DNA of 5,729 nt from Geothrix sp. (GTDB lineage: Bacteria; Acidobacteriota; Holophagae; Holophagales; Holophagaceae), in the NCBI GenBank assembly GCA_023701165.1, contig JAMPXL010000087.1, positions 1 through 5,729 of the forward strand. Direction: 5' to 3'. Shown here one piece after another: positions 1 through 5,729 of this stretch. The translations under genes and the position numbers were made by a program. Within the stretch, counting starts at the first letter, position 1, and each line of letters opens with the position of its first letter. The notes beneath the pieces are model-generated. The model did no database searches. It was not told the origin of the DNA and saw nothing but the letters and a program-made list of their open reading frames with translations.

Positions 1-68
1 GTCTTCTCGGTATCGATTTCATCGATGCGCGAGACGAAATTGAATTTTGGTGGTTTGCTGTTGAATCT
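1..68 (+). promoter_or_regulatory. AT-richer leader upstream of uvrB (probable promoter region)
   Basis: This 68-base stretch is clearly richer in A/T than the gene it precedes. It contains two copies of the palindrome ATCGAT (12-17 and 21-26) three bases apart, and two copies of TTGAAT (40-45 and 61-66) spaced 21 bases start to start. The first TTGAAT could serve as a -35-like element, but no convincing -10 box lies at the right distance. I can say only that the region looks regulatory. No known LexA-type operator is recognised. The uvrB frame reads open through it, so a longer upstream reading frame cannot be formally excluded. Confidence 0.3.
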
Positions 69-2081
69 ATGGCCAAAGCAATCCCCTTCAAGCTCGTATC
101 GCCCTACCAGCCCGCCGGGGACCAGCCGGAGGCCATCGCCCAGCTGGTGGCGGGACTGGAGCGCGGCGATCGGGCGCAGACCCTGCTGGGTGTGACCGGA
201 TCAGGTAAGACCTACACCATGGCCTCCACCATCGCCCGGGCCGGCCGGCCGGCACTGATCTTCGCGCCCAACAAGACCCTCGCCGCGCAGCTGTTCAGCG
301 AGTTCAAGCAGTTCTTCCCCGAGAACGCGGTCGAGTACTTCGTCAGCTACTACGACTACTACCAGCCCGAGGCCTACGTGCCGGAACGGGACCTGTTCAT
401 CGACAAGGACGCGAAGATCAACGAGGAGCTGGAGAAGCTGCGCCTCAGCGCCACCCGCTGCCTGCTGGAGCGCCGGGACACCATCGTGGTGGCCTCGGTC
501 AGCTGCATCTACGGCCTGGGCGACCCCAGCTCGTACCTGAACCTGTCCGTCGACCTGAAGGCCGGCCAGATCCTCGACCGGGCCATGCTCCTGCGGGATC
601 TGGTGGCCATCCAGTACCAGCGCAACCACCTGAGCTTCGAACCCGGCATCTTCCGGGTGCGGGGCGACGTGGTGGAGGTCTATCCGGCCTACGAGGACGT
701 GGCCTACCGCATCGAGTTGTGGGGCGACGAAGTGGAGCGCCTGTCGAAGATCGATCCCCTGCGGGGCGTGGTCATCGAGAAGCTGGACGAGCTCACCATC
801 TGGCCCAAGACCCACTACGTGACGCCGGAGGACAAGCTCAAGGCCGCCATCCGCGACATCAAGGACGAGCTGGAGGCCCGGGAGAACGCGTTCCGCGCCG
901 AGGGGAAGATCGTGGAGCTGCAGCGCCTCCACCAGCGCGTCATCTACGATGTGGAGATGATGAAGGAGATGGGCCACTGCAGCGGCATCGAGAACTACAG
1001 CCGCTTCCTGGACGGCCGCCAGCCCGGGCAGCCGCCCCACACCCTGCTGGACTACTTCCCCGAGGACTTCATCGTCTTCATGGACGAAAGCCACGTGGCC
1101 ACGGGCCAGCTCCACGGCATGTACAACGGCGACCGTTCGAGGAAGACCACGCTCGTCGATTACGGTTTCAGACTTCCCTCCGCCCTGGATAACCGTCCTC
1201 TCAAATTCGAAGAATTTGAAAGCAGGGTCAAACAGGTGGTCTATGTCTCCGCCACCCCCGGCGACTACGAACTTCAGCAGTGCGGCGGGGCCTTCGTGGA
1301 GCAGGTGGTGCGGCCCACGGGGCTGGTGGATCCCCTGGTGGAAGTGCGCCCCGTGGGCAGCCAGGTGGACGACCTGCTGGAGGAGATCCGCAAGACCGTG
1401 GCCCGGGACGAGCGGGTGCTGGTGACGGTGCTCACCAAGAAGCTGGCGGAGCAGCTCACGGCCTACTACCAGGAGCTGGGCATCAAGGCCGAGTACCTGC
1501 ACAGCGAGATCGACACCCTGGAGCGGGTCGAGCTGCTGAAGAACCTCCGGCGGGGCGTGTTCGACGTGCTGGTGGGCATCAACCTCCTGCGGGAAGGCCT
1601 CGACCTTCCGGAGGTGAGCCTGGTGGCCATCCTGGATGCGGACAAGGAGGGCTTCCTCCGCAACAACCGCAGCCTCATCCAGACCATCGGCCGGGCCGCC
1701 CGCCACGTGAACGGCCGGGCCATCCTCTACGCCGACGTGATGACCGGCTCCATGAGGCAGGCCATGGGCGAGACCGAGCGGCGCCGCCACAAGCAGCTGG
1801 CCCACAACGCGGCCCACGGCATCACGCCGGAGACCGTGAAGCGCAACCTGGACGACGTCATGGGCGAGGCCCTGGCCCGGGAGTTCATCAACGTCACCAA
1901 GGAAGAGCGGGCCGCCGAGGAACCGCTGCTCTACCTGGAGGACAAGGCCTTCGAGCGGGAAGTGGCCAAGCTCGAAAAGCGCATGAAGGACCTGGCCTCC
2001 CAGATGAAGTTCGAAGATGCGGCGGAATTGCGCGACCGGATCCTGCGCGCCCGGCGCGAACGGCTGACCGCGGCGATGTGA
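69..2081 (+). CDS. uvrB: UvrABC excinuclease subunit B
   Basis: UvrB is the cytoplasmic DNA damage-verification subunit of nucleotide excision repair. It is loaded by UvrA, opens the helix around a lesion and recruits UvrC for incision. The 670-residue length is normal for the family. Visible motifs are: Walker A GVTGSGKT at residues 41-48; the aromatic DNA-clamping beta-hairpin around [11 protein letters not shown] (93-103); the DESH Walker B box at 339-342; helicase motifs V/VI around [13 protein letters not shown] (503-515) and QTIGRAARH (538-546); and a C-terminal UVR coiled-coil motif at about 626-658, which contacts UvrC. ATG at 69 is chosen because the following residues ([20 protein letters not shown]) match the family N-terminus. 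The frame stays open upstream to the window edge but has no in-frame ATG, GTG or TTG there. No strong Shine-Dalgarno precedes it; the nearest purine-rich run is GGTGG at 49-53. Codons 356-392 are unusually AT-rich at third positions compared with the rest of the gene. The gene converges with the M64 peptidase gene. Confidence 0.98.
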   Translation: MAKAIPFKLVSPYQPAGDQPEAIAQLVAGLERGDRAQTLLGVTGSGKTYTMASTIARAGRPALIFAPNKTLAAQLFSEFKQFFPENAVEYFVSYYDYYQPEAYVPERDLFIDKDAKINEELEKLRLSATRCLLERRDTIVVASVSCIYGLGDPSSYLNLSVDLKAGQILDRAMLLRDLVAIQYQRNHLSFEPGIFRVRGDVVEVYPAYEDVAYRIELWGDEVERLSKIDPLRGVVIEKLDELTIWPKTHYVTPEDKLKAAIRDIKDELEARENAFRAEGKIVELQRLHQRVIYDVEMMKEMGHCSGIENYSRFLDGRQPGQPPHTLLDYFPEDFIVFMDESHVATGQLHGMYNGDRSRKTTLVDYGFRLPSALDNRPLKFEEFESRVKQVVYVSATPGDYELQQCGGAFVEQVVRPTGLVDPLVEVRPVGSQVDDLLEEIRKTVARDERVLVTVLTKKLAEQLTAYYQELGIKAEYLHSEIDTLERVELLKNLRRGVFDVLVGINLLREGLDLPEVSLVAILDADKEGFLRNNRSLIQTIGRAARHVNGRAILYADVMTGSMRQAMGETERRRHKQLAHNAAHGITPETVKRNLDDVMGEALAREFINVTKEERAAEEPLLYLEDKAFEREVAKLEKRMKDLASQMKFEDAAELRDRILRARRERLTAAM

Positions 2082-2092
2082 CGCGGGAGGTC

Positions 2093-2230
2093 CTGGCCAT
2101 GTCCCGCCGCATCGCCGAGGGCCTGGGAGGCACCCTGATCCTGCGCAGCCATGCCGGGGAGGGCGCCTGCGCCGAACTGCTGCTTCCGGCGGGGCGGGAC
2201 CCGGAAACGGTGAGGCCGCTGGGCGCGTAA
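2093..2230 (+). pseudogene. Remnant of a histidine-kinase ATPase domain (C-terminal end only)
   Basis: In the frame ending at TAA 2228-2230, the codons from about 2093 read LAMSRRIAEGLGGTLILRS and then SHAGEGACAELLLPAG. This is the layout of the end of a HATPase_c domain: the helix after the G2 box (typically GLGLAISRRIAE), GG-x-L, a strand, a short G-x-G turn and a final strand x-L-x-L-P. The N, G1 and most of the G2 box are missing. Just upstream the frame runs into the uvrB 3' end (reading DVTREV), so the match stops abruptly at about 2090-2093. An ATG at 2099 preceded by GGGAGG (2085-2090) could in principle give a 43-residue peptide, but it could not bind ATP by itself. I read it as debris from a deletion that removed a sensor kinase next to uvrB. 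A translated small protein is the alternative. The assignment rests on pattern recognition, not an alignment. Confidence 0.6.
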
Positions 2231-2244
2231 GCCCGGGGTGGCCT
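2213..2244. terminator. Imperfect hairpin between convergent genes (weak terminator candidate)
   Basis: AGGCC (2213-2217) can pair with GGCCT (2240-2244). Inside, GGGC (2221-2224) pairs with GCCC (2231-2234) around the loop GCGTAA, with unpaired bases between the two stems. It lies exactly where uvrB and the peptidase gene converge and overlaps the last codon of the peptidase. No T-run follows on either strand, so if it acts at all it is a weak or bidirectional structure. A second possible hairpin, TTCCGG (2184-2189) with CCGGAA (2201-2206), lies just upstream. Confidence 0.2.
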
Positions 2245-3637
2245 ACTTCGCGTACTGCCGGATCACCTTCTCGATGGCGGCCTTGCAGGCGGCGCAGAAG
2301 CCCGCATCGTTCCGGGTGAACATGAGGCAGTCCTCCTGGCTGCGGTAGTAGCCCTTGGCCTCGTAGTTGGCGCCCTCGAAGGCGCCCACCTTCCCGCTGT
2401 GGGCATCGGTGCCCAGGAGCTTCGTCTCGAAGACCTTCTCCCGGGCGAAGAGGGCGTCCATCTCGGACTCGGGCTTGTTGGCGGCGCGGATGGCCTTGCG
2501 CTCCTTCTGGTAGGCATGGCTGTGGGCCTCGAATTCGGCCTTCTTCCAGGGGGTGGGCAGGGGCACGCCAGGCGTCAGCAGGGCCTTCCACTTGGGGCTC
2601 TTGGGATCCGCCGTGGCGTTGGGTTCCCAGGGCTCGGGGCGCGTGGGGCTGTTGGTCACGGCCACATCGGAGGTGTAGTACTCGTCGGCCAGACCGGCGA
2701 AGTGATGCCCGAACTCGTGGACGAAGAGGTAGCCGATGGTGCTGTTGCCCGCGGAGGCGGTGCTGTAGAGGTTGTGGATGCCCCCGCCGCCGTAGGTCTC
2801 GGAGTTCGTGAGGATCTCCACGAACTCGTAGGGCGCCTGGGCGGCGATGTCGCGCCAGGCGCGGTTGTCGAAGGTGAGCACGTAGCGCTCGCTGCCGAAG
2901 GCGTCGTAGGTGGTGCCCAGGGGGGTGCGCTTGTGGACGCCGGTGGAGGGCCGGGAGATGCCGCTATCCTTCGAAGGCGGGCAGAGGGCCCAGACGTTGA
3001 AGGCGCTGCGGTGCTCCTTGAAGGGGCTCTGCTGGAAGAGCAGGTCCATCACCTTCCGGGCCTGGGCCTCGAACTTGCCCCGCTCGGCGGCGGTGTAGCC
3101 GTCGCCCAGGATGAGGAAGTCCACCTTGTCCGCGGGATCACCCGCTTTCTGGAGGGCGATGAGGCCGCCGGCGTCGGGGGCGGGGGTCCGCTCGATGAGG
3201 GGATCGTTGGGATCGAGGTCGAAGGCCCAGATGGTCTTGAAGGCGTTGTGCTCATCGCGCTTCTTCACCTGGAGGCGCACGGGCGCCCCTGGCTGGGGGA
3301 AGCGCAGGGATTCGGAGAAGGTGCGGCTGATGGATTTGGCCTCGTCCGTGGTTTCCCATTCGCCGTAGATGCTGGCGAAGCCTCTGGAGTACAGGAGCTT
3401 CCCCGTGCCCTTGTCGGCCACCTCGAAGCAGTACTTCCCCAGGTTGCTGGCATCCACAGCCTTGGCGGGGTCGCCGGGCCAGGGCAGGGGCTCCAGCACC
3501 ACGCGGTCCACCCCGAAGCGCTCGGTGGCGGCATCGCCGGTATGCCCATAGTCCACCCGCAGCGTCCGGGGCGGGGCGGCCAGGCAGGCAAGGGTGGCCA
3601 GGAGAAGAAACAGAGAGCGAAATGCGGGAGAAAGCAT
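2243..3637 (-). CDS. Secreted M64-family zinc metallopeptidase
   Basis: This 464-residue protein is predicted to be exported by the Sec route. MLSPAFRSLFLLLATLACLA is a signal-peptide-like segment with an A-x-A-type cleavage region at about residues 20-22. Residues ~25-145 match the M64 N-terminal beta domain in style (RVDYGHTGDA, then YSRGFASIYGEWETTDEA and ESLRFPQPG). The catalytic domain follows, with the family landmark LILGDGYTAAE (175-185) and the zinc site HEFGHHFAGLADEYY (307-321). H307 and H311 are the expected ligands, E308 the general base, and D318 the likely third ligand. The C-terminus carries the conserved Cys cluster C437, C448 and C451. ATG at 3637 is supported by AGAGG (3644-3648) six bases upstream. 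The gene is divergent from the receiver gene and convergent with uvrB, with no operon partner. The family is named after a clostridial IgA peptidase, but most members come from non-host bacteria and have unknown substrates, so IgA cleavage should not be assumed. Confidence 0.92.
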   Translation of the reverse strand: MLSPAFRSLFLLLATLACLAAPPRTLRVDYGHTGDAATERFGVDRVVLEPLPWPGDPAKAVDASNLGKYCFEVADKGTGKLLYSRGFASIYGEWETTDEAKSISRTFSESLRFPQPGAPVRLQVKKRDEHNAFKTIWAFDLDPNDPLIERTPAPDAGGLIALQKAGDPADKVDFLILGDGYTAAERGKFEAQARKVMDLLFQQSPFKEHRSAFNVWALCPPSKDSGISRPSTGVHKRTPLGTTYDAFGSERYVLTFDNRAWRDIAAQAPYEFVEILTNSETYGGGGIHNLYSTASAGNSTIGYLFVHEFGHHFAGLADEYYTSDVAVTNSPTRPEPWEPNATADPKSPKWKALLTPGVPLPTPWKKAEFEAHSHAYQKERKAIRAANKPESEMDALFAREKVFETKLLGTDAHSGKVGAFEGANYEAKGYYRSQEDCLMFTRNDAGFCAACKAAIEKVIRQYAK

Positions 3638-3696
3638 GAGATACCTCTGAACTGAGGAAAGCCTGGAGTGCGGGAGGCAACCCCGGCGGCGAATTG

Positions 3697-3710
3697 GCCG
3701 ATAATACTTC
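3697..3710. promoter_or_regulatory. AT-rich -10-like element in the divergent spacer
   Basis: GATAAT (3700-3705, + strand) and TATTAT (3706-3701, - strand) each match five of six bases of the sigma-70 -10 consensus and overlap. The motif is the only AT-rich island between the divergent peptidase and receiver genes. A rightward start near 3712 would give a leader of about 15 bases before GTG 3727. A leftward start would give about 55-60 bases before ATG 3637. No good -35 hexamer is visible in either direction, so this remains tentative. Confidence 0.3.
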
Positions 3711-3726
3711 GAAACCTGGAGGGCTG

Positions 3727-4113
3727 GTGGCGCGCATCGCAGTGGTTGATGACAGCAAGCTGGCCAGGGCCTTCGCAGCGGCTGCTCTCAGCAAGACTGG
3801 GCACAGGGTCATCCTGATTGAACCGAAATCACTTCAACTCACCCTGGGTGAGCTGGTGAAATGGGCCCCGGATTTGATTCTGCTGGACTGCTCAATGCCT
3901 GCTTTTCAAGGGCCAAGCCTAGTCCGGGCCTGCTTCGAACTCCCCGGCCTCAGCCTGGTCAAGGTGATCATCCTCACTGCCTTTCAAGACAAGGCCATTG
4001 CTCAGCGGATGACTAAACTGGGCGTGGACCGGGTTTTGTACAAGCCCATTTCCCCCAGGGATCTTTCAGAGGCTGTGGAGGAGGCGGTGGCCCGGCCACC
4101 AAGATGTGAATGA
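3727..4113 (+). CDS. Stand-alone CheY-like response regulator receiver
   Basis: This is a 128-residue single receiver domain with no output domain, expected to be phosphorylated by a histidine kinase and to act through protein contacts in the cytoplasm. All active-site residues are present: acidic pair D8/D9 (IAVVDDS), phospho-acceptor D54 in LLDCSMP, switch T84 in ILTAF, and K106-P107 in LYKPIS. GTG at 3727 is chosen because VARIAVVDDS is the normal short lead-in to strand 1 and because TGGAGGG (3717-3723) sits just upstream, although the spacing is short. A TTG at 3694 would add 11 residues, but it has poor ribosome-site spacing and lies upstream of a -10-like element at 3700-3705. Base composition is less extreme than in uvrB. 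It is divergent from the peptidase gene and faces the HD-GYP-like regulators. Its kinase and target are not identifiable here. Confidence 0.9.
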   Translation: MARIAVVDDSKLARAFAAAALSKTGHRVILIEPKSLQLTLGELVKWAPDLILLDCSMPAFQGPSLVRACFELPGLSLVKVIILTAFQDKAIAQRMTKLGVDRVLYKPISPRDLSEAVEEAVARPPRCE

Positions 4114-4128
4114 GAGAATGAGTGTGTC

Positions 4129-4221
4129 GCACCCTCATCTTCGGCTTGCAGAGCCGGAGCCTCCGTTGGGTGCAGTGCTCGCTGCGCTTCGACTCGCGTT
4201 CCTGGCCTGCTGGCCGACAGG
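4129..4221. repeat. Nested inverted repeats in a convergent spacer (terminator or REP-like element)
   Basis: GCACCC (4129-4134) pairs perfectly with GGGTGC (4168-4173). Enclosed between them is an 8-pair stem, CTTCGGCT (4139-4146) with AGCCGGAG (4152-4159), which has one G-U pair and the loop TGCAG. A further hairpin follows at 4201-4221 (CCTG/CAGG outer arms, GCC/GGC inner arms). The structure fills most of the 142-base gap between the converging receiver and HD-GYP-like genes. No T-tract follows any stem. It could be a bidirectional terminator or a copy of a dispersed palindromic repeat; the latter needs other copies in the genome, which cannot be seen here. The rest of the gap, up to 4255, shows nothing else that I recognise. 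Confidence 0.4.
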
Positions 4222-4255
4222 TATTCTGGTTACGAAGGATCTGATGTGTTGTGAT

Positions 4256-5404
4256 CTACCCCCCCGCCACGAGAATGGGTTCACGAATACCTGAGAGGCG
4301 GGCGAAATTTCGTAGCTTCTGAAGGTGGGCCATGCCAATCGTGGTGCTTTCAGGGATTACCAGCATGCCTTCCATGGTTTCGATGCCCGCCAGAAGAACA
4401 TGGCCTGTACGCAGTTCGTGGAGGCCAATCTGCTGGGCGGGTGCGATCTGAGTCTCCACCTCTTGGGCCATCAGGCACCGGGTGAAGGCGCGAAGTACAT
4501 CCAGGTCGTACCAGCTGGTCCGCCCTTCCATGTCCCTCACTGTGGCGAGGGGGTTCCCGAACTTGGAGAGGAGTCGCTCGAAATCCCAGACCACCCGGAG
4601 AATGCGTCCGCCGATGGGAATTGCCTCCTCTTTGCGCCCATCCTCCGGAAATCCGGTGCCATTGAAGTTCTTGTTCATGTAGAGCACTGCCTCGGCGACC
4701 TCCTCGAGGCGTGGGATGTTCCGGATGAGGTCGGCCCCTATCTCGGGGATGCGGTTAGCGAGTTCCCGCTCATGGCTGTTGAGGAAGGCCCCTGTGTGGA
4801 GCTTGATGGCAACGCCCTCGGGCACGGTGAGGATGCCGATCTGGGAAAGGATGGACGCGATGCTCAGAACCCACGGGTTTTCCATGCCCATCTCATGGCC
4901 GATGGCTTCTGCGTGGGCGGCCATGGCCTGGGCCCGTCCGAAGGAGATGGGATCAAGGCAGGAAAGCAGCTCCACCAGCATGCGGATGGCGCCCTTGAGG
5001 GTGTCCTCAACCAGACTCTTTTCGGCCGTGATGAGCTGATGCTGGCGGACGGCGTGCTCTAGTGTGCGTGCCAGCTGCTCCACCTCGCAGGGCTTGGTGA
5101 GGAAACGGAATACCTCACCCTGGTTCACGGCCTCCATCGCAGTGCCCTGGTCCGCGTTGCCTGTGAGCATGATGCGGACGGTATCTGGGAAAAGCCTCAT
5201 CGCCTTGGCGAGGAAAGTGACACCATCCATGCCGGGCATCCGCATGTCGGAGACCACCACCGCGTAAGGACCACGGTCGGCCATGGCCTGCAGAGCGGGC
5301 TCGCCTCCGAGGGCCGTGTCCACCGCGAATTTGCCCCTCAGTACCCGCGTGTAGCCCTGCAGGAGGTTCTCCTCATCATCCACCAGCAGAATCCTAGGTT
5401 TCAT
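4256..5404 (-). CDS. Response regulator with receiver and degenerate HD-GYP domain
   Basis: The protein has 382 residues. Residues 1-120 are an intact receiver: D9/D10 (ILLVDDEEN), phospho-acceptor D53 (VVSDMRMPGMDG), T81 (MLTGNAD) and K104-P105 (FLTKPCE). A helical linker (~118-142) leads to an HD-GYP-like fold (~142-310). In that fold the usual metal and catalytic residues are replaced: the HD of LLHDIGK reads SQ at 187-188 (ASILSQIGILTVP), and the HHExxDGxGYP box reads YMNKNFNGTGFP (242-253). The opening HSxRV His also appears absent. Cyclic-di-GMP hydrolysis is therefore unlikely, and a phosphorylation-gated binding or scaffold role is an inference. A small C-terminal module (~327-378, L-x-x-G-x-V-L-L then EGMLVIP) resembles the end of the upstream neighbour. 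ATG 5404 is chosen because it starts directly at receiver strand 1 and is preceded by GAGGA (5410-5414) five bases upstream. The longer open frame, up to 5581, only re-reads the neighbour. The gene overlaps the upstream gene's end by 11 bases, suggesting coupled translation. Confidence 0.9.
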   Translation of the reverse strand: MKPRILLVDDEENLLQGYTRVLRGKFAVDTALGGEPALQAMADRGPYAVVVSDMRMPGMDGVTFLAKAMRLFPDTVRIMLTGNADQGTAMEAVNQGEVFRFLTKPCEVEQLARTLEHAVRQHQLITAEKSLVEDTLKGAIRMLVELLSCLDPISFGRAQAMAAHAEAIGHEMGMENPWVLSIASILSQIGILTVPEGVAIKLHTGAFLNSHERELANRIPEIGADLIRNIPRLEEVAEAVLYMNKNFNGTGFPEDGRKEEAIPIGGRILRVVWDFERLLSKFGNPLATVRDMEGRTSWYDLDVLRAFTRCLMAQEVETQIAPAQQIGLHELRTGHVLLAGIETMEGMLVIPESTTIGMAHLQKLRNFARLSGIREPILVAGG

Positions 5405-5729
5405 GTGATTCCTCGGTGGGGAGCAGGATTGGGATAAACTCCTGGAGATCCATAAGTTGGGCGATAACTGACAACAGCTCCAGATGACCCGGTCCCAGGT
5501 GCAGTCCCGTGGGCAATACGAGGCTCCCGTCCGATGTGAGAACTTCCCCGGCCAAGCACATGCCGACCTGCAGATCCCCAACTCTGACAGTGGCCGTGGC
5601 CCGTGCCGGAGGCGGAAAGGCGAGGGACTCCCCGAGGGCCGACAGCACCCTTGGATCGTAGGCCCTGGGGCGGAGCCGCAGCTCCTCCAGGGCCACCGCC
5701 CGGCTCTTCCGTGTTTGCGCCAGTTCCGA
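5394..5729 (-). CDS. HD-GYP-like signalling protein, C-terminal part (cut by the window edge)
   Basis: The frame is open from the right edge to TAG at 5396-5394 and gives the last 111 residues of a longer protein. ALEELRLRPRAYDPRVLSAL is the usual final helix region of HD/HD-GYP regulators. The following module (VRVGDLQVGMCLAGEVLTSD, then GSLVLPTGLHL) matches the L-x-x-G-M-x-L-A...DG-x-L-L-P pattern common after such domains. The same two blocks occur in order in the downstream protein (WYDLDVLRAF, then LHELRTGHVLLAGIETMEG), so the two are probably paralogues. An internal GTG at 5696 could be mistaken for a start, but the frame and plausible helix sequence continue upstream of it, so the gene is treated as partial. 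Whether it has a receiver domain and an intact HD dyad cannot be seen. It is the first gene visible in the leftward pair, and its stop lies inside the next gene's start region. Confidence 0.8.
   Translation of the reverse strand, partial: SELAQTRKSRAVALEELRLRPRAYDPRVLSALGESLAFPPPARATATVRVGDLQVGMCLAGEVLTSDGSLVLPTGLHLGPGHLELLSVIAQLMDLQEFIPILLPTEESHET

Noticed and set aside
1280..2092. Upstream part of the + strand frame that ends in the kinase-like tail
   Set aside because: It is an out-of-frame, Gly/Arg/Pro-rich reading of uvrB. Only the part after about 2093 has recognisable protein character.
201..2591. A 796-codon open frame on the minus strand across uvrB and the end of the peptidase gene
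   Set aside because: It is antisense to a clear uvrB and out of frame with a clear M64 gene. Its Gly/Ala/Leu/Val/His-rich translation is typical of a GC3-biased shadow.
3580..3590. Possible lipobox in the peptidase signal peptide (TLAC, residues 15-18)
   Set aside because: A Leu at -2 and Thr at -3 do not fit the usual L-[AS]-[GA]-C pattern. A plain signal peptidase I site (about residues 20-22) fits better.
2399..3655. A 418-codon + strand open frame
   Set aside because: It is antisense to the complete M64 peptidase and has a low-complexity Gly/Val/Leu composition with no domain.
4106..4294. A 62-codon + strand frame starting at GTG 4106
   Set aside because: It has no ribosome-binding site, overlaps both neighbouring genes and is mostly made of the inverted-repeat spacer. 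No recognisable protein features.
4325..5062. A 245-codon + strand open frame
   Set aside because: It is antisense to the HD-GYP-like regulator, which has clear receiver motifs in the opposite frame.
5405..5581. N-terminal extension of the degenerate HD-GYP regulator to 5581
   Set aside because: The extra 59 residues are Cys/Trp/Arg-rich, match no family and re-read the upstream gene. ATG 5404 has a good ribosome site and starts right at the receiver.
1..5729. CRISPR array, tRNA or rRNA genes, insertion sequence, phage or defence genes
   Set aside because: No regularly spaced repeats, no tRNA-like cloverleaf, no transposase or integrase motif and no phage or defence protein was seen on either strand.

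Overview
The window is high-GC, gene-dense bacterial DNA. Its third codon positions are strongly G/C, which produces long shadow reading frames on both strands. The mix of genes (UvrB, a secreted M64 metallopeptidase, a stand-alone receiver and HD-GYP-like response regulators) fits a Gram-negative, environmental, signalling-rich organism. Acidobacteriota of the Holophaga/Geothrix type would suit, but that is inferred from gene style only; no marker in the window fixes the taxon.

Layout. Positions 1-68 are an AT-richer leader with no complete gene. Positions 69-2081 (+) hold a complete, canonical uvrB for nucleotide excision repair. Directly after its stop, about 2093-2230 (+) encodes what reads as the last ~45 residues of a histidine-kinase ATPase domain with no kinase in front of it, probably a gene remnant. 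Positions 2243-3637 (-) hold a complete secreted M64-family zinc peptidase, convergent with uvrB. A short divergent spacer (3638-3726) separates it from a single-domain CheY-like response regulator at 3727-4113 (+). The convergent spacer 4114-4255 contains nested inverted repeats. Positions 4256-5404 (-) encode a response regulator with a receiver and a degenerate HD-GYP domain. It overlaps by 11 bases the end of a second protein of the same type, whose N-terminus lies beyond the right edge (5394-5729, -).

How the genes fit together. uvrB and the peptidase look like stand-alone housekeeping and secretory genes. The right half is a signalling neighbourhood: two paralogous HD-GYP-like proteins that are probably translationally coupled, and a facing stand-alone receiver. 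No intact sensor kinase is in the window, so the partner kinase is either outside it or unlinked.

Most notable observations: the unannotated kinase remnant; an HD-GYP-type regulator that has lost its HD dyad and His metal ligands while keeping a functional-looking receiver; the tandem paralogue arrangement; a structured palindromic spacer that may be a repeat element; and a short AT-richer codon patch with a perfect palindrome inside uvrB. I found no clear sign of a wholly new multi-gene system.
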